From the NCBI GenBank assembly GCA_023429995.1, contig JAEZCE010000027.1, forward strand, positions 1 through 64,000: a stretch of DNA of 64,000 bases, read 5' to 3'. The translations under genes were made by a program, and so were the position numbers. Below the pieces are notes generated by a model. The model saw nothing but the letters and a program-made list of their open reading frames with translations. It made no database searches and was not told the DNA's origin. The stretch comes from Bacillota bacterium (GTDB taxonomy: Bacteria; Bacillota; UBA4882; UBA8346). This document shows positions 26,046 to 34,832 of the stretch, piece by piece. Position 1 is the first letter of the stretch, and every line of letters starts with the position of its first letter.

Positions 26046-26205
26046 GCACCAATTGAAATTGAAAACCGGCGCTGGGGTCGTGAGGGTCTGCACTGGGGCA
26101 GAGTGGATTCTCAAATTGAAATTGTAAACCGGCACTCGGGTCGTGAGGGTCTGCACTGGGGCAGAGTGGATGCGCAAATTGAAATTGAAAACCGGCGCTC
26201 GGGTT
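26046..26205. repeat. 63-bp tandem repeat, about 2.5 copies
   Basis: Copies lie at 26046-26108 and 26109-26171, and a partial copy at 26172 to about 26205, with only a few base differences. The period is 63 bp, exactly 21 codons, and one plus-strand frame is open across all copies and on into the SDR gene. That frame would read (QIEIENRRSG)(REGLHWGRVD) in alternation. No ribosome site supports translation of it, and it lies between copZ and the SDR start, so I list it as a DNA repeat. Confidence 0.85.
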
Positions 26206-26282
26206 GCGCCTTGTCTATTACGCCAATTTTTTATGATACAATGAAAGAAAACAGGTGTCTATTTCCTAAAATGAGGTGGCGC

Positions 26283-27068
26283 ATGAATTTCAAGGATAAG
26301 ATTGGCGTTATTACCGGTGGCGCCAACGGAATCGGTCTTTGCCTGGTCACTGAATTCGCTAAACGCGGAGCAAAAGTCGCCTTTATTGATTTGGATAAAG
26401 AAGCGGGGAAAAAAGCCCTGACTGCCATTACCGGCAGCGGCGGCGCGGGTTTTTTTTATGCCGGGGATATTGCTGAAAATGAGGTTTTGGAGGAATTCTC
26501 CAAACGCGTTATCGATACCTATGGCCGGATTGACTTTCTGATTAATAATGCCTGTTTAAGCCGGAAAGGGATTATTTCCGGCTGTGACTATGAAGATTTT
26601 AATTATGTTTTAAAAGTGGGGGTAACAGCTCCCTATATGCTGGCTAAACTTTTTCAAAACCATTTTTCCGATAAGGGGGCTATCGTAAATATCTCTTCCA
26701 CCCGAAGTTTCATGTCGCAGCGGGATACTGAAAGTTACACCGCGGCCAAAGGCGGCATTTCGGCCTTGACCCATGCCCTGGCGATCAGTCTTGCGGGGAA
26801 GGTAAGAGTCAACAGTGTGAGTCCCGGTTGGATCGACGTGAGGGCTAACTTTGATACCGAGTATCACAACAAACACAGCCTTGCCGATAAGCTTCAACAT
26901 CCGGTCAGCCGGGTCGGCGCCCCCATGGATATCGCGCGGGCGGTAATGTTTTTATGCGACCAGGAAAATACCTTTATTACCGGTCAAAACATCACCGTCG
27001 ACGGAGGCATGACCAAACGGATGATTTATAGCGGTGATGAGGGCTGGGAGTTTGCAGAAAACAAATGA
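26283..27068 (+). CDS. SDR-family oxidoreductase
   Basis: 261 aa short-chain dehydrogenase/reductase using NAD(P)H. It has the cofactor loop TGGANGIG (residues 11-18), NNA in FLINNACLS, the Ser of NISSTRS, and the catalytic Tyr152-xxx-Lys156 in YTAAKGG. The C-terminal TGQNITVDGGMTKRM block is typical of classical SDRs. ATG 26283 is used because GAGGTGG lies just upstream; the frame is open further upstream only because it runs through the tandem repeat. It overlaps the AraC gene by 4 bp. The substrate is not predictable. Confidence 0.9.
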   Translation: MNFKDKIGVITGGANGIGLCLVTEFAKRGAKVAFIDLDKEAGKKALTAITGSGGAGFFYAGDIAENEVLEEFSKRVIDTYGRIDFLINNACLSRKGIISGCDYEDFNYVLKVGVTAPYMLAKLFQNHFSDKGAIVNISSTRSFMSQRDTESYTAAKGGISALTHALAISLAGKVRVNSVSPGWIDVRANFDTEYHNKHSLADKLQHPVSRVGAPMDIARAVMFLCDQENTFITGQNITVDGGMTKRMIYSGDEGWEFAENK

Positions 27069-27928
27069 ACTATTTTCAAATGATTGATGAGACCATTGAA
27101 TATATCGAAAACAATCTGGGTCGAAGTATTACTGTGGATGAATTGGCGCAACGAAACCATATCTCCAAGTTTTATTTTACCAGGATTTTCAAGGCTCTCA
27201 CCCGAAAAAACGTCAAGGAGTATATCGATGAGAGAAAAATGGCTGAAGCTGCCAAAAAATTAAAAAAGACTTCGGTTAGGATCATTGATGTTGCATTTGA
27301 TTATGGCTTTGAATCCCATGAGGCCTTTACCAGGAAATTTAAGAGTTTTTATGGAATCACTCCTGGAGAATACAAACGGTCTTCTATTGATATACCGTTT
27401 TTTCGGAGAATCGAGTTGGTGGAACGGCAATTTAAAAATTTGCACCGGGAAATCATTGTCGATTTTCAGATCCAAAACCCTGGAAACATCAAACTAATCG
27501 GCAAGTATATCAGGTTTAACCCGGACTATGCCGAAGAATTGCCGAAAGTATATGCTTTTTTTAAGCAATTTATTACTGGATACATTGCAGGAAACGCCAT
27601 CGACAGAATTTATAACGTAACGGGAAGTGGAGCTCTTCCCGGCGAAATTATCGATTATTATGCGGGATTTTCGCCAAGGCTGGAACAAATTCATAATCCG
27701 CTTTATTATGATCTTACCGAACTTGCTTTAGCAGCATCGGATTATGCTGTATTTCGTTATAAAAATAACATGGAAGGTATCCACCGGCTAGTGGCTTCTG
27801 ATGTCTGGAACGCCATCTTGCTATCGGGATTAACTTTAAATCAAATCGGGATCTATTTTTTTGAGCTGTACGAGCGCGGTTATGATCAAACCAAACAATT
27901 TTTACTTTATGTCCCGATTCAAACATAA
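27065..27928 (+). CDS. AraC-family transcriptional regulator with C-terminal effector domain
   Basis: 287 aa. The N-terminal two helix-turn-helix motifs of the AraC/XylS fold (SITVDELAQRNHISKFYFTRIFKAL and IIDVAFDYGFESHEAFTRKFKSFYGITPGEYKRS) occupy residues 20-106, followed by a domain of about 175 residues in the position where GyrI/AraC_E_bind ligand domains occur. DNA-binding first and effector second resembles Rob/BmrR-like multidrug sensors. Its ATG overlaps the SDR stop (ATGA), so it probably controls that gene. The ligand is unknown. Confidence 0.88.
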   Translation: MNYFQMIDETIEYIENNLGRSITVDELAQRNHISKFYFTRIFKALTRKNVKEYIDERKMAEAAKKLKKTSVRIIDVAFDYGFESHEAFTRKFKSFYGITPGEYKRSSIDIPFFRRIELVERQFKNLHREIIVDFQIQNPGNIKLIGKYIRFNPDYAEELPKVYAFFKQFITGYIAGNAIDRIYNVTGSGALPGEIIDYYAGFSPRLEQIHNPLYYDLTELALAASDYAVFRYKNNMEGIHRLVASDVWNAILLSGLTLNQIGIYFFELYERGYDQTKQFLLYVPIQT

Positions 27929-27974
27929 AATACTGCAAAAATGGTCAAATGTACTTTTTCTGTATATGATATGC

Positions 27975-28023
27975 TTTAATAAACCATTGACTGAACTTTG
28001 AAATGTAGGGATGGTTTAATAAA
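27975..28023. repeat. 13-bp inverted repeat upstream of methyltransferase
   Basis: TTTAATAAACCAT (27975-27987) and ATGGTTTAATAAA (28011-28023) are inverted copies matching at 12 of 13 positions, separated by 23 bp, close to the ribosome site of the next gene. This could be an operator or an mRNA hairpin. Confidence 0.45.
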
Positions 28024-28043
28024 TACGGAATGAGGAAATGACT

Positions 28044-28880
28044 ATGAATGAAGCAACAAACCAGGGTATTGCAACGCCTAATAATCTGTTACATCAGCAA
28101 TACTCCAATTCCTCCAAATTCAATGCCCGAATTCAACTCCATGCTAAAAGTTCTACAAACAAATATCCTTGGCCACTTTGGGTTTTTGACCAATTTGAGA
28201 AAAAGGCAAATCAAAAAATACTCGAGTTGGGCTGCGGTACTGGTATGTTATGGCAAGTTAATGGCACACGGATTCCTGAAGACTGGGAGATATTTATTTC
28301 TGATTTTTCGGAGGGAATGTTAAATAAAACTCAGGAAAATCTGGAAAAAGTTAATGCCAATTTCCATTATCAAGTAATGAATGCGGAGAATATTCAATTT
28401 CCAGATAAGTTTTTTGATATCGTTATTGCCAACCATATGTTATATCACGTACCCAATATGTATCAAGCATTATCGAAAATTTCCAGAGTTCTAAAAAAAG
28501 AAGGCGCACTTTATGCCAGTACGATAGGGCAGAGTAATATGGGAGAGATGAAAAAGATCCTTTTTGATTTTTTGCAAAATCACAGTTATGAAGAAGCCCT
28601 TGGTTCTGTTGAAGAAAAATTCTCCCTTGATAACGGCCAAGAGTTACTAAAACGGTGTTTTGACGATATTCGGATCGTCCGGTATGAAAACTCCTTGAAA
28701 ATCACTGAGCCTCATCTTTTGGTCGATTATATCCTATCTTGTAATGGGTTGAAAGAAGGGGTCGAGGTTTTGGCTGAAAACCGCGTTCAGGAATTTAGAA
28801 ATCATATTGAAAACATAATTAAAATCAATGGGCAAATTTTAATTTCAATCGAATCGGGTTTATTCATCTGCAAAAAATGA
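28044..28880 (+). CDS. Class I SAM-dependent methyltransferase
   Basis: 278 aa with the seven-strand Rossmann methyltransferase motifs: motif I ILELGCGTGMLW, an acidic post-I strand WEIFISDFSEGML, and FDIVIANHMLYHVPNMYQAL as motif IV, giving a UbiE/methyltransf_11 type. ATG 28044 is taken because GAGG then lies 8 nt upstream; ATG 28038 is only 2 nt from it. Apparently a single gene, its substrate unknown. Confidence 0.86.
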   Translation: MNEATNQGIATPNNLLHQQYSNSSKFNARIQLHAKSSTNKYPWPLWVFDQFEKKANQKILELGCGTGMLWQVNGTRIPEDWEIFISDFSEGMLNKTQENLEKVNANFHYQVMNAENIQFPDKFFDIVIANHMLYHVPNMYQALSKISRVLKKEGALYASTIGQSNMGEMKKILFDFLQNHSYEEALGSVEEKFSLDNGQELLKRCFDDIRIVRYENSLKITEPHLLVDYILSCNGLKEGVEVLAENRVQEFRNHIENIIKINGQILISIESGLFICKK

Positions 28881-28973
28881 GCCGCGGGTATCGGTGCTGA
28901 GGGAATATGACACAAAAGAACATTTGGGATTTGGCAAGGCCTATCAGATGGTCTTTCGGTGATCCGTAGATTG

Positions 28974-29105
28974 ATGAAAATCCCCCGTTTTTTAGTAGGC
29001 TTACAGAAAGTGGGTTTTAACACGGTATCAAGCTTAAATCAAAAAGGTTCGTTAAAAGCCTTTAACGCTGAACAGGAAGGGAAAGAATGGTTAACTGAGG
29101 AGTAA
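28974..29105 (+). CDS. Possible small ORF, 43 aa
   Basis: ATG at 28974 opens a frame of 43 codons (MKIPRFLVGLQKVGFNTVSS...EWLTEE). It ends 16 bp before the convergent helicase remnant. There is no clear ribosome site and no recognised family; it may be the 3' stub of a lost gene. Confidence 0.3.
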   Translation: MKIPRFLVGLQKVGFNTVSSLNQKGSLKAFNAEQEGKEWLTEE

Positions 29106-29120
29106 AATGCTAACAACGAT

Positions 29121-30439
29121 TTAGCGCTGCCGCCAGATAAACCGCTCAATATACCCCAGAAAGGCCTTGATTCCTTCATCGATTAACAGTTCCCGCTGGG
29201 AAAGCGGCTGCTTGAGGTAAAGGTTGTCCAAATTGCGCACCCGGCTTAAGGCGACATAGATTTGGCCGGAATCAAAGGCGCCCCTGCCGGTATCCAGGTA
29301 AATGTTTTTTAAGGTCAGACCCTGGCTCTTATGAATCGTGAGAGCCAGCCAAGTTTCAGGGGAAACTGGCGAAACGTGCCGATAACGTCTTTTTCGATCT
29401 TGCCGTTGTTGAAATGGTATTGATATTTTTCCCAGGTTTCCCGGCATACCGGATAATCAATCCCATCCACCTCAATCATCAGTTCATCTTCATCAAGCTC
29501 TTGAATGACCCCGGTCGTTCCGTTGACCCACGCTTTCCCCGGATCATTTTTGATAAAAATCACTTTGGCGCCTACTTTTAATGAGAGAATGGGTAGGGTG
29601 GGAAAATCCTCCCGGCTGAATTTCCCTTCAATATTCGCCTGATATTGGCGCTTTGGAGTTGCGAGCGCCTCCAGTCTGCTGGTATTGTAGGCTTGAGCCG
29701 CTTCGTTGGTGCAGGTTAACACGGTAACCTCATCCAGTTGGTCAATAATGGTTGCGGCAGCGACCCGCTCATTTAAAGCGCGGATTAAATCCCGACTAAG
29801 ATTATTCTGGCGGACTTGTTCCAGGAGATTGATGAATTCCTGGCTCTCCTGACGAAAAATGGTTTCAAATTTAATGTATTGAAAGGAATCGCTGATGATT
29901 GCGGAACGGATGGCCTGGGAATTGAAGAAAAAACGATTTTTGTAACGCCCGCCGGGGCTAAATTGGGACCGCTCCTCGCGGACTACCACCGGTGGCAATT
30001 GATAGAGGTCTCCAATCAGGATTAGCTTAACGCCCCCAAAGGGTTCGGAGGATTTACGGTTAATTTGGAGTGAATAATTGACAGCATCCATTAAATCCGC
30101 CCGTACCATGGAAATTTCATCAATGACCAGATAGTCGACTTTTTTATATATCTGTGGCTGCCGGCTTTCCTTGAGGCGTTCCGGGTAAAGCATACCGTGT
30201 TCTAAGTTGAAAAAGGAGTGAATGGTCTGTCCTCCGATATTTAGGGCTGCAATGCCGGTGGGGGAGAGAAAGACCGTGTTGCCGGTAAGTTTAGTGAGTT
30301 CGTGTTTGGTGAAGGTTGATTTCCCGGTGCCCGCTTTACCGGATATGAAAGAGAGCGGAGCGCCGCTCGCTATACAGTCGAGAGCGTCTTGAAAAGCAGG
30401 GGTGGAGATATAGGGTTGTTCGGCAGCTGAATTTGACAT
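29121..30439 (-). pseudogene. PIF1/RecD-like helicase, frameshifted
   Basis: The ATG at 30439 opens 374 codons of an SF1 helicase: Walker A SGKAGTGKST, motif Ia SPTGIAALNIGGQTIHSFF, Walker B LVIDEISMV, motif III LILIGDLYQLPPV and a UvrD-type C-terminal region, up to IGTFRQFPLKL. The next family motif (AWALTIHKSQGLT, motif VI region) continues in another frame from about 29350 to 29121, ending at IYVALSRVRNLDNLYLKQPLSQREL. A single missing base near 29340-29352 restores the frame. The protein is thus either a recent pseudogene or an assembly error. It is not the only replication helicase, so loss would be tolerable. Confidence 0.8.
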
Positions 30440-30573
30440 TTGGATTCCTTATATATTCAATATTTTTACAATTGAAACCTAACGGGAGGTTGCGATACCC
30501 TTATTTTCATTATGACTTATTTTGTAACGGAAGGCAAGTGGGGCACAAGGAAGGGGTTTCCTTTTGTATTGAT

Positions 30574-30629
30574 AAAAAGGGAGTGTCCCTTGCTACTTTA
30601 AAAGTAGTTTTGGGACACTCCCTTTTTTA
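30574..30629 (-). terminator. Intrinsic terminator of groESL
   Basis: AAAAAGGGAGTGTCCC (30574-30589) pairs almost perfectly with the 3' copy from 30612, with a second inner helix CTACTTT/AAAGTAG. T-runs flank both sides, so it can end transcription of groEL (minus) and from the plus side. Confidence 0.93.
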
Positions 30630-30642
30630 GGAGATGAATGGT

Positions 30643-32268
30643 TTAGTAATCCATACCCATTCCGCCGCCGGGCATAGCCGGAGCTGCGGGTTTTTCTTCA
30701 GGGATTTCAGCCACGACGCATTCGGTGGTGAGCACCATCGCCGCGATACTGGCGGCATTTTGTAAAGCGCCGCGGGTTACTTTGGCCGGGTCGATGATTC
30801 CGGCTTTAACCATATCCACATACTCTCCTGTCAGGGCGTTATATCCTTGACCGGCAGGCATGGAGGAAACTTTTTCAACCACGATGGAACCTTCAACACC
30901 GGCGTTTTGAGCGATTTGTTTCAACGGCTCGGTGAGGGCTTTCCGGACAATCGAAATACCGGTGGCGACATCGCCGCTTTCTTTCACTTTATCCAAAGCG
31001 GGAGCGATTTGTAACAGGGTGACTCCACCGCCGGGGACCACGCCTTCTTCAACAGCAGCCCGGGTTGCGGAAAGCGCATCTTCGATCCGGAATTTTTTCT
31101 CTTTCATTTCGGTTTCGGTAGCGGCACCAACTTGAATTACAGCCACACCGCCGGATAACTTGGCCAGCCGTTCTTGCAATTTTTCCTTATCATAATCGGA
31201 AGTGCTGTCTTTGATTTGGGTTTTGATCTGACCGATGCGGGCGGCTATTTCTTTTTTGTCGCCTTTACCATCAACAATGGTGGTCATATCTTTGGTCACT
31301 TTCACCTGACGGGCTTCACCCAACATCTCCAGGGTGGTGTTTTCCAAAGTGGCGCCGACTTTTTCGGAAATAACCTGGCCGCCGGTAACGGTGGCGATAT
31401 CAGCCAGCATGGCTTCACGACGGTCGCCAAATCCCGGGGCTTTCACGGCAACGATATTCAAAGTACCGCGGAGTCTGTTCACAACCAGGGTGGCCAGGGC
31501 TTCGCCTTCGACATCTTCGGCAATCAACAAAAGGGGTTTGCCGCGTTGCATTACTTTTTCCAGGATTGGAAGCAAATCTTTGATCAGATTGATCTTTTTA
31601 TCGGTGAGTAAAATGTAAGGGTTGTCCAACACGGCTTCCAACCGTTCCGGATCAGTAACCATGTAAGGGGATACATAACCTTTGTCAAACTGCATCCCTT
31701 CGACAACTTCCAAATTGGTGCCCATGGTCTTGGATTCTTCAACGGTGATCACGCCATCGTTGCCGACTTTTTCCATGGCTTCGGCGATCAATTTGCCGAT
31801 CTCTTCGTCGCCGGCGGAAATGGCGGCCACTTGAGAGATGGATTCTTTTTTATCAACTTTTTTGCTGACTTTTTTGATTTCGTCAACCACGATGTCTACT
31901 GCTTTTTCAATCCCTTTTTTCAAAACCATAGGATTGGCGCCGGCGGCCACATTCTTAAGACCTTCCCGTACCATGGCTTGAGCGAGTAAGGTAGCGGTGG
32001 TGGTTCCATCCCCTGCGATATCATTGGTTTTAGTGGCAACTTCTTTCGCAAGTTGAGCTCCCATATTTTCGAAGGGATCTTTCACTTCAATTTCTTTGGC
32101 AATGGTTACTCCATCATTGGTGATGGTTGGGGAACCATATTTCTTTTCCAAAACTACATTGCGTCCCTTGGGACCCAGGGTGACTTTTACAGCATCCGCC
32201 AGAGTATTGACGCCCCGTTCCAGTGCGTGGCGGGCTTTTTCATCAAATAAAATCTGTTTTCCAGCCAT
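30643..32268 (-). CDS. groL: Chaperonin GroEL (Hsp60)
   Basis: 541 aa. It forms the double-ring folding chamber with GroES. Features are the ATP-binding VTLGPKGRNVVLEKKYGSPTITNDG, GDGTTTAT, the apical domain with QFDKGYVSPYMVT, the ALSATRAAVEEGVVPGGG equatorial block, and the C-terminal GGMGMDY tail. ATG 32268 is preceded by GGAGG with good spacing; the frame is open slightly upstream. It lies 48 bp after groES in one CIRCE-controlled transcript. Confidence 0.98.
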   Translation of the reverse strand: MAGKQILFDEKARHALERGVNTLADAVKVTLGPKGRNVVLEKKYGSPTITNDGVTIAKEIEVKDPFENMGAQLAKEVATKTNDIAGDGTTTATLLAQAMVREGLKNVAAGANPMVLKKGIEKAVDIVVDEIKKVSKKVDKKESISQVAAISAGDEEIGKLIAEAMEKVGNDGVITVEESKTMGTNLEVVEGMQFDKGYVSPYMVTDPERLEAVLDNPYILLTDKKINLIKDLLPILEKVMQRGKPLLLIAEDVEGEALATLVVNRLRGTLNIVAVKAPGFGDRREAMLADIATVTGGQVISEKVGATLENTTLEMLGEARQVKVTKDMTTIVDGKGDKKEIAARIGQIKTQIKDSTSDYDKEKLQERLAKLSGGVAVIQVGAATETEMKEKKFRIEDALSATRAAVEEGVVPGGGVTLLQIAPALDKVKESGDVATGISIVRKALTEPLKQIAQNAGVEGSIVVEKVSSMPAGQGYNALTGEYVDMVKAGIIDPAKVTRGALQNAASIAAMVLTTECVVAEIPEEKPAAPAMPGGGMGMDY

Positions 32269-32316
32269 ATTTTTTTCCTCCAATTTCAAAATTGAAACTT
32301 CATTTAAACTGTCATC

Positions 32317-32607
32317 TTAGTCAGCAATAATTGCCAGAATGTCATTTTCTTTTAAAACCATGTATTCTTCTTCATCCACTTTTACTTCAGTACCGGCATA
32401 TTTGGCAAAAAGTACTTTATCACCGACTTTAACTTCCAGGGGAAGTTTTTGACCGTTATCAAGAACTTTACCCGGGCCAACGGCTACAACGGTTCCTTTT
32501 TGCGGTTTTTCCTTGGCTGTATCCGGAAGCACAATACCGCTTTTAGTCTTTTCTTCACTTTCTAATGCTTTGACAACGACTCTTTCACCTAAAGGTTTGA
32601 TGTTCAT
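32317..32607 (-). CDS. groES: Co-chaperonin GroES (Hsp10)
   Basis: 96 aa, the seven-fold lid of the GroEL chamber. It has the PLGERVVVKALESEEKTKSGIVLPDTAKEKPQKG mobile-loop region and the C-terminal VLKENDILAII. ATG 32607 has AAGGAGGGATATT upstream; a longer frame upstream would run through the CIRCE element and is rejected. It is the first gene of groESL. Confidence 0.97.
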   Translation of the reverse strand: MNIKPLGERVVVKALESEEKTKSGIVLPDTAKEKPQKGTVVAVGPGKVLDNGQKLPLEVKVGDKVLFAKYAGTEVKVDEEEYMVLKENDILAIIAD

Positions 32608-32629
32608 AATATCCCTCCTTGCGTTATTA

Positions 32630-32656
32630 TTAGCACTCACTGCTGTTGAGTGCTAA
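32630..32656 (-). promoter_or_regulatory. CIRCE operator (HrcA binding site)
   Basis: TTAGCACTC (32630-32638), nine bases, GAGTGCTAA (32648-32656) is a perfect CIRCE inverted repeat. It lies between the groESL promoter and the groES start, so HrcA repression with heat-shock release is expected. The hrcA gene itself is not in the window. Confidence 0.97.
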
Positions 32657-32667
32657 TCACAGAAATC

Positions 32668-32696
32668 ATTGTATTAAGCTTGGTCTTTTTTTTCAA
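32668..32696 (-). promoter_or_regulatory. Sigma-A promoter of groESL
   Basis: On the minus strand, -35 TTGAAA (32691-32696), 17 nt, -10 TACAAT (32668-32673), ending 12 bp before the CIRCE element. Confidence 0.88.
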
Positions 32697-32968
32697 GAAA
32701 AGGAAGATGGGATAAAATTCGCATTTAAACCATTTATGGCAATCTGGTAGAATTATCTGCCTTTTTCTTTTGTTTTCTTGCCATTCCTCTCGATTAATCC
32801 CTATTAATATTCAGATTCATCAGGGAGAGATTGGAAAGTCGGGGAAATCAAGATGATTATTGGATTGGTAAAAGTTAGATGATCATAAAATCCAAGCAAG
32901 CAGAAGATAACTTTTTCATGAAGAAAATGTTAATTTAGATAGGAAAGTGAAAAACAGGTCATGAAGAG
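32697..32968. other. Intergenic stretch, no feature recognised
   Basis: About 270 bp between the groESL promoter and the end of rqcH. It is AT-rich with stops in all frames. No clear terminator for rqcH, RNA gene or repeat was recognised. Confidence 0.5.
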
Positions 32969-34771
32969 CTAATTGAAATCGCCCCTAACCCCAAGTCTCT
33001 CCAGGAATTTTTCATCCGGCGTGATAATCGCGGTTTTAAAAAAGTCGTAAATGACAAATCCAGGTTTTGATGCCGGAGGTTTTTTGACATTTTTCCGCTT
33101 GGTATAATCGACCGGAACTTTGGTGGAATTTTTGGCCTTGCTGAAATAGGCCGCCAATTGACAGGCGTAATTCAAGGATTCGTCATCAACCGGGACTCCG
33201 GGTTCGGGCCTTAGAATAACATGGGAACCGGGTATCTTTTGGGTATGGAACCAGAAATCGTCGGGATCGGCGACTTTAAATGTCAAACGGTCATTTTGAA
33301 GATTATTGCGGCCGACCAGGATGGTATGCCCGGCAGGTGTTTTATATTGGCGGGGCTGTGCAGGCTTTTCTTTCTTGGCAAATTTTTTAACCGGGTGAAT
33401 TCTGGCTTTTTTGGCAGTTTCATTTTGTTGGAGTTCCTCTAAAACCAGGTGAAGGTCGGCGAGGTTCATGGCGTTTTGCGCCATAACCTCAATGCTTTCC
33501 AGATATTCAAGGGCTTCCTGAGTCCTGGCGATTTGTTCGCCAATCGCCACTTGGCCTTTCTTGGCTTTTTGGTACTTTTTAAAATAAATCTGCGCGTTGG
33601 CTTGGGCTGACAGCGCGGGATTCAGTTTGATCAGGATTTCTTTGCCTTGCGGGTCATAATGGTTCAAAAGGGTTACTTCCTTGCTGCCTTTGGTAATCTG
33701 AAATCCGTATGTCGTTAAAAGTTCACCGGCAATTCGCAACTGGTCGCCTTGATCCGCGGCAGTCGCTTCCGCTTGTTGCTTCGCTAATTTGGCGCGGCTC
33801 TTTTCGATTTGGGCATGAATCTTTTTTTCCAGGTTTATTTTTGCTTCTTTGAGGCGGCTCGTTAATTGTTTTTGATCAAAGAGAACGGCGACTTCCTCAT
33901 GGAGGGTCGAAATAGGGCGAACTGAGATGTTGGCCGGTGGAAAATGAATCGCTAGCGCCGAACAGTCGAACCCCCTTCCGGTCTCGTCCAACAAAACCAC
34001 CGGTTTAAAATCTCCTCTGGCAACGGTATCGGCCCAGGAATTGAAAGCTCCAAACAGTTTAGGGTAGTCCTCGGCCGGTATTTCATGGCAGAGTGTATCC
34101 GGAGAAAAATGGACAGTCCGGGTAATCTCGTGAATGGAGAGAGCCGACAATCCATACCAATGTTTAAGAAAAAACTTTTCCAGTGAAACATCTTTCGGCA
34201 ATTGACTCAAGAGAACCGCGAATTGCTCTTCATTAATGGAAACCGGCCGCCAACGTCCACCGGTTGGCGGAAATTCATAGGAAATGCCGGGGGCAGTCTC
34301 CCGGTCTTCGGGTCTTTTAGGGTTAACTTTACGCCAGACATCGGTAATAACCAGATTTTCGTCACAGATCATTACATTGGAACTTTTACCCGTCAGTTCA
34401 ACCAGAAGATAACGATGGATGATCCCCAGCGCCTGTTCATAAACTTCGAAGGTTAGCTTGATGATTCTTTCAAAGGGAACCGATTCAATCCCAATCAATT
34501 TTGAACCTGAAAAACGTTTCCGCATTGAGGCGCCGAATATTGTTGGGGGAGCCGGAACTTCTTTCAAGTCAATCCGCGATTTTGGATCTACCAGGTGAAA
34601 ACGGCCATATCCGGAATTCAGGGAAATTAATAAATTGAAATCAGTACCGGACCCATAGCCGCTGAGAATAAACTCATCGGCAAATGTTTGGTCAATCCGA
34701 TTGATTCTTACCGGCAGGCAGCCAGAGAGTTCAATACAAATTTGGGCAATCACTGGAGCATCGATAGGCAT
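32969..34771 (-). CDS. rqcH: NFACT-family ribosome quality control factor RqcH
   Basis: 600 aa. RqcH binds stalled 50S subunits carrying peptidyl-tRNA and adds C-terminal alanine tails that mark the nascent chain for degradation by ClpXP and others. The layout is NFACT-N (MPIDAPVIAQICIELSGCLPVRINRIDQ), a long coiled coil around residues 290-420, and NFACT-R with DDFWFHTQKIPGSHVIL. This class was formerly annotated as fibronectin-binding protein FbpA. AAGGGAGG stands upstream of the ATG. It is divergent from the P-ATPase gene. clpP/clpX, needed to degrade the tagged chains, lie 7 kb away. Confidence 0.93.
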   Translation of the reverse strand: MPIDAPVIAQICIELSGCLPVRINRIDQTFADEFILSGYGSGTDFNLLISLNSGYGRFHLVDPKSRIDLKEVPAPPTIFGASMRKRFSGSKLIGIESVPFERIIKLTFEVYEQALGIIHRYLLVELTGKSSNVMICDENLVITDVWRKVNPKRPEDRETAPGISYEFPPTGGRWRPVSINEEQFAVLLSQLPKDVSLEKFFLKHWYGLSALSIHEITRTVHFSPDTLCHEIPAEDYPKLFGAFNSWADTVARGDFKPVVLLDETGRGFDCSALAIHFPPANISVRPISTLHEEVAVLFDQKQLTSRLKEAKINLEKKIHAQIEKSRAKLAKQQAEATAADQGDQLRIAGELLTTYGFQITKGSKEVTLLNHYDPQGKEILIKLNPALSAQANAQIYFKKYQKAKKGQVAIGEQIARTQEALEYLESIEVMAQNAMNLADLHLVLEELQQNETAKKARIHPVKKFAKKEKPAQPRQYKTPAGHTILVGRNNLQNDRLTFKVADPDDFWFHTQKIPGSHVILRPEPGVPVDDESLNYACQLAAYFSKAKNSTKVPVDYTKRKNVKKPPASKPGFVIYDFFKTAIITPDEKFLERLGVRGDFN

Positions 34772-34792
34772 TTTTTTTAACCTCCCTTAGTA

Positions 34793-34821
34793 AGTATAGC
34801 GATGAAAGACAGTTTGGTCAA
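34793..34821 (-). promoter_or_regulatory. Sigma-A promoter of rqcH
   Basis: On the minus strand, -35 TTGACC (34816-34821), 17 nt, -10 TATACT (34793-34798), about 22 bp before the rqcH start. The -35 box touches the ATG at 34821, one reason to start the divergent ATPase at 34833 instead. Confidence 0.85.
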
Positions 34822-34832
34822 TGGAGGAGAAT

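Noticed and set aside
26046..26205. CRISPR array
   Set aside because: The units are directly abutting copies of 63 bp with no unique spacers, and no cas genes are present.
26103..26282. N-terminal extension of the SDR gene through the tandem repeat
   Set aside because: The ATG at 26283 has its own ribosome site and begins the normal SDR N-terminus; the upstream frame is only open because the repeat period is a multiple of three.
31174..31618. Plus-strand open frames of 94-145 codons inside groEL
   Set aside because: They are antisense to a highly conserved chaperonin gene whose codon pattern explains the open frames.
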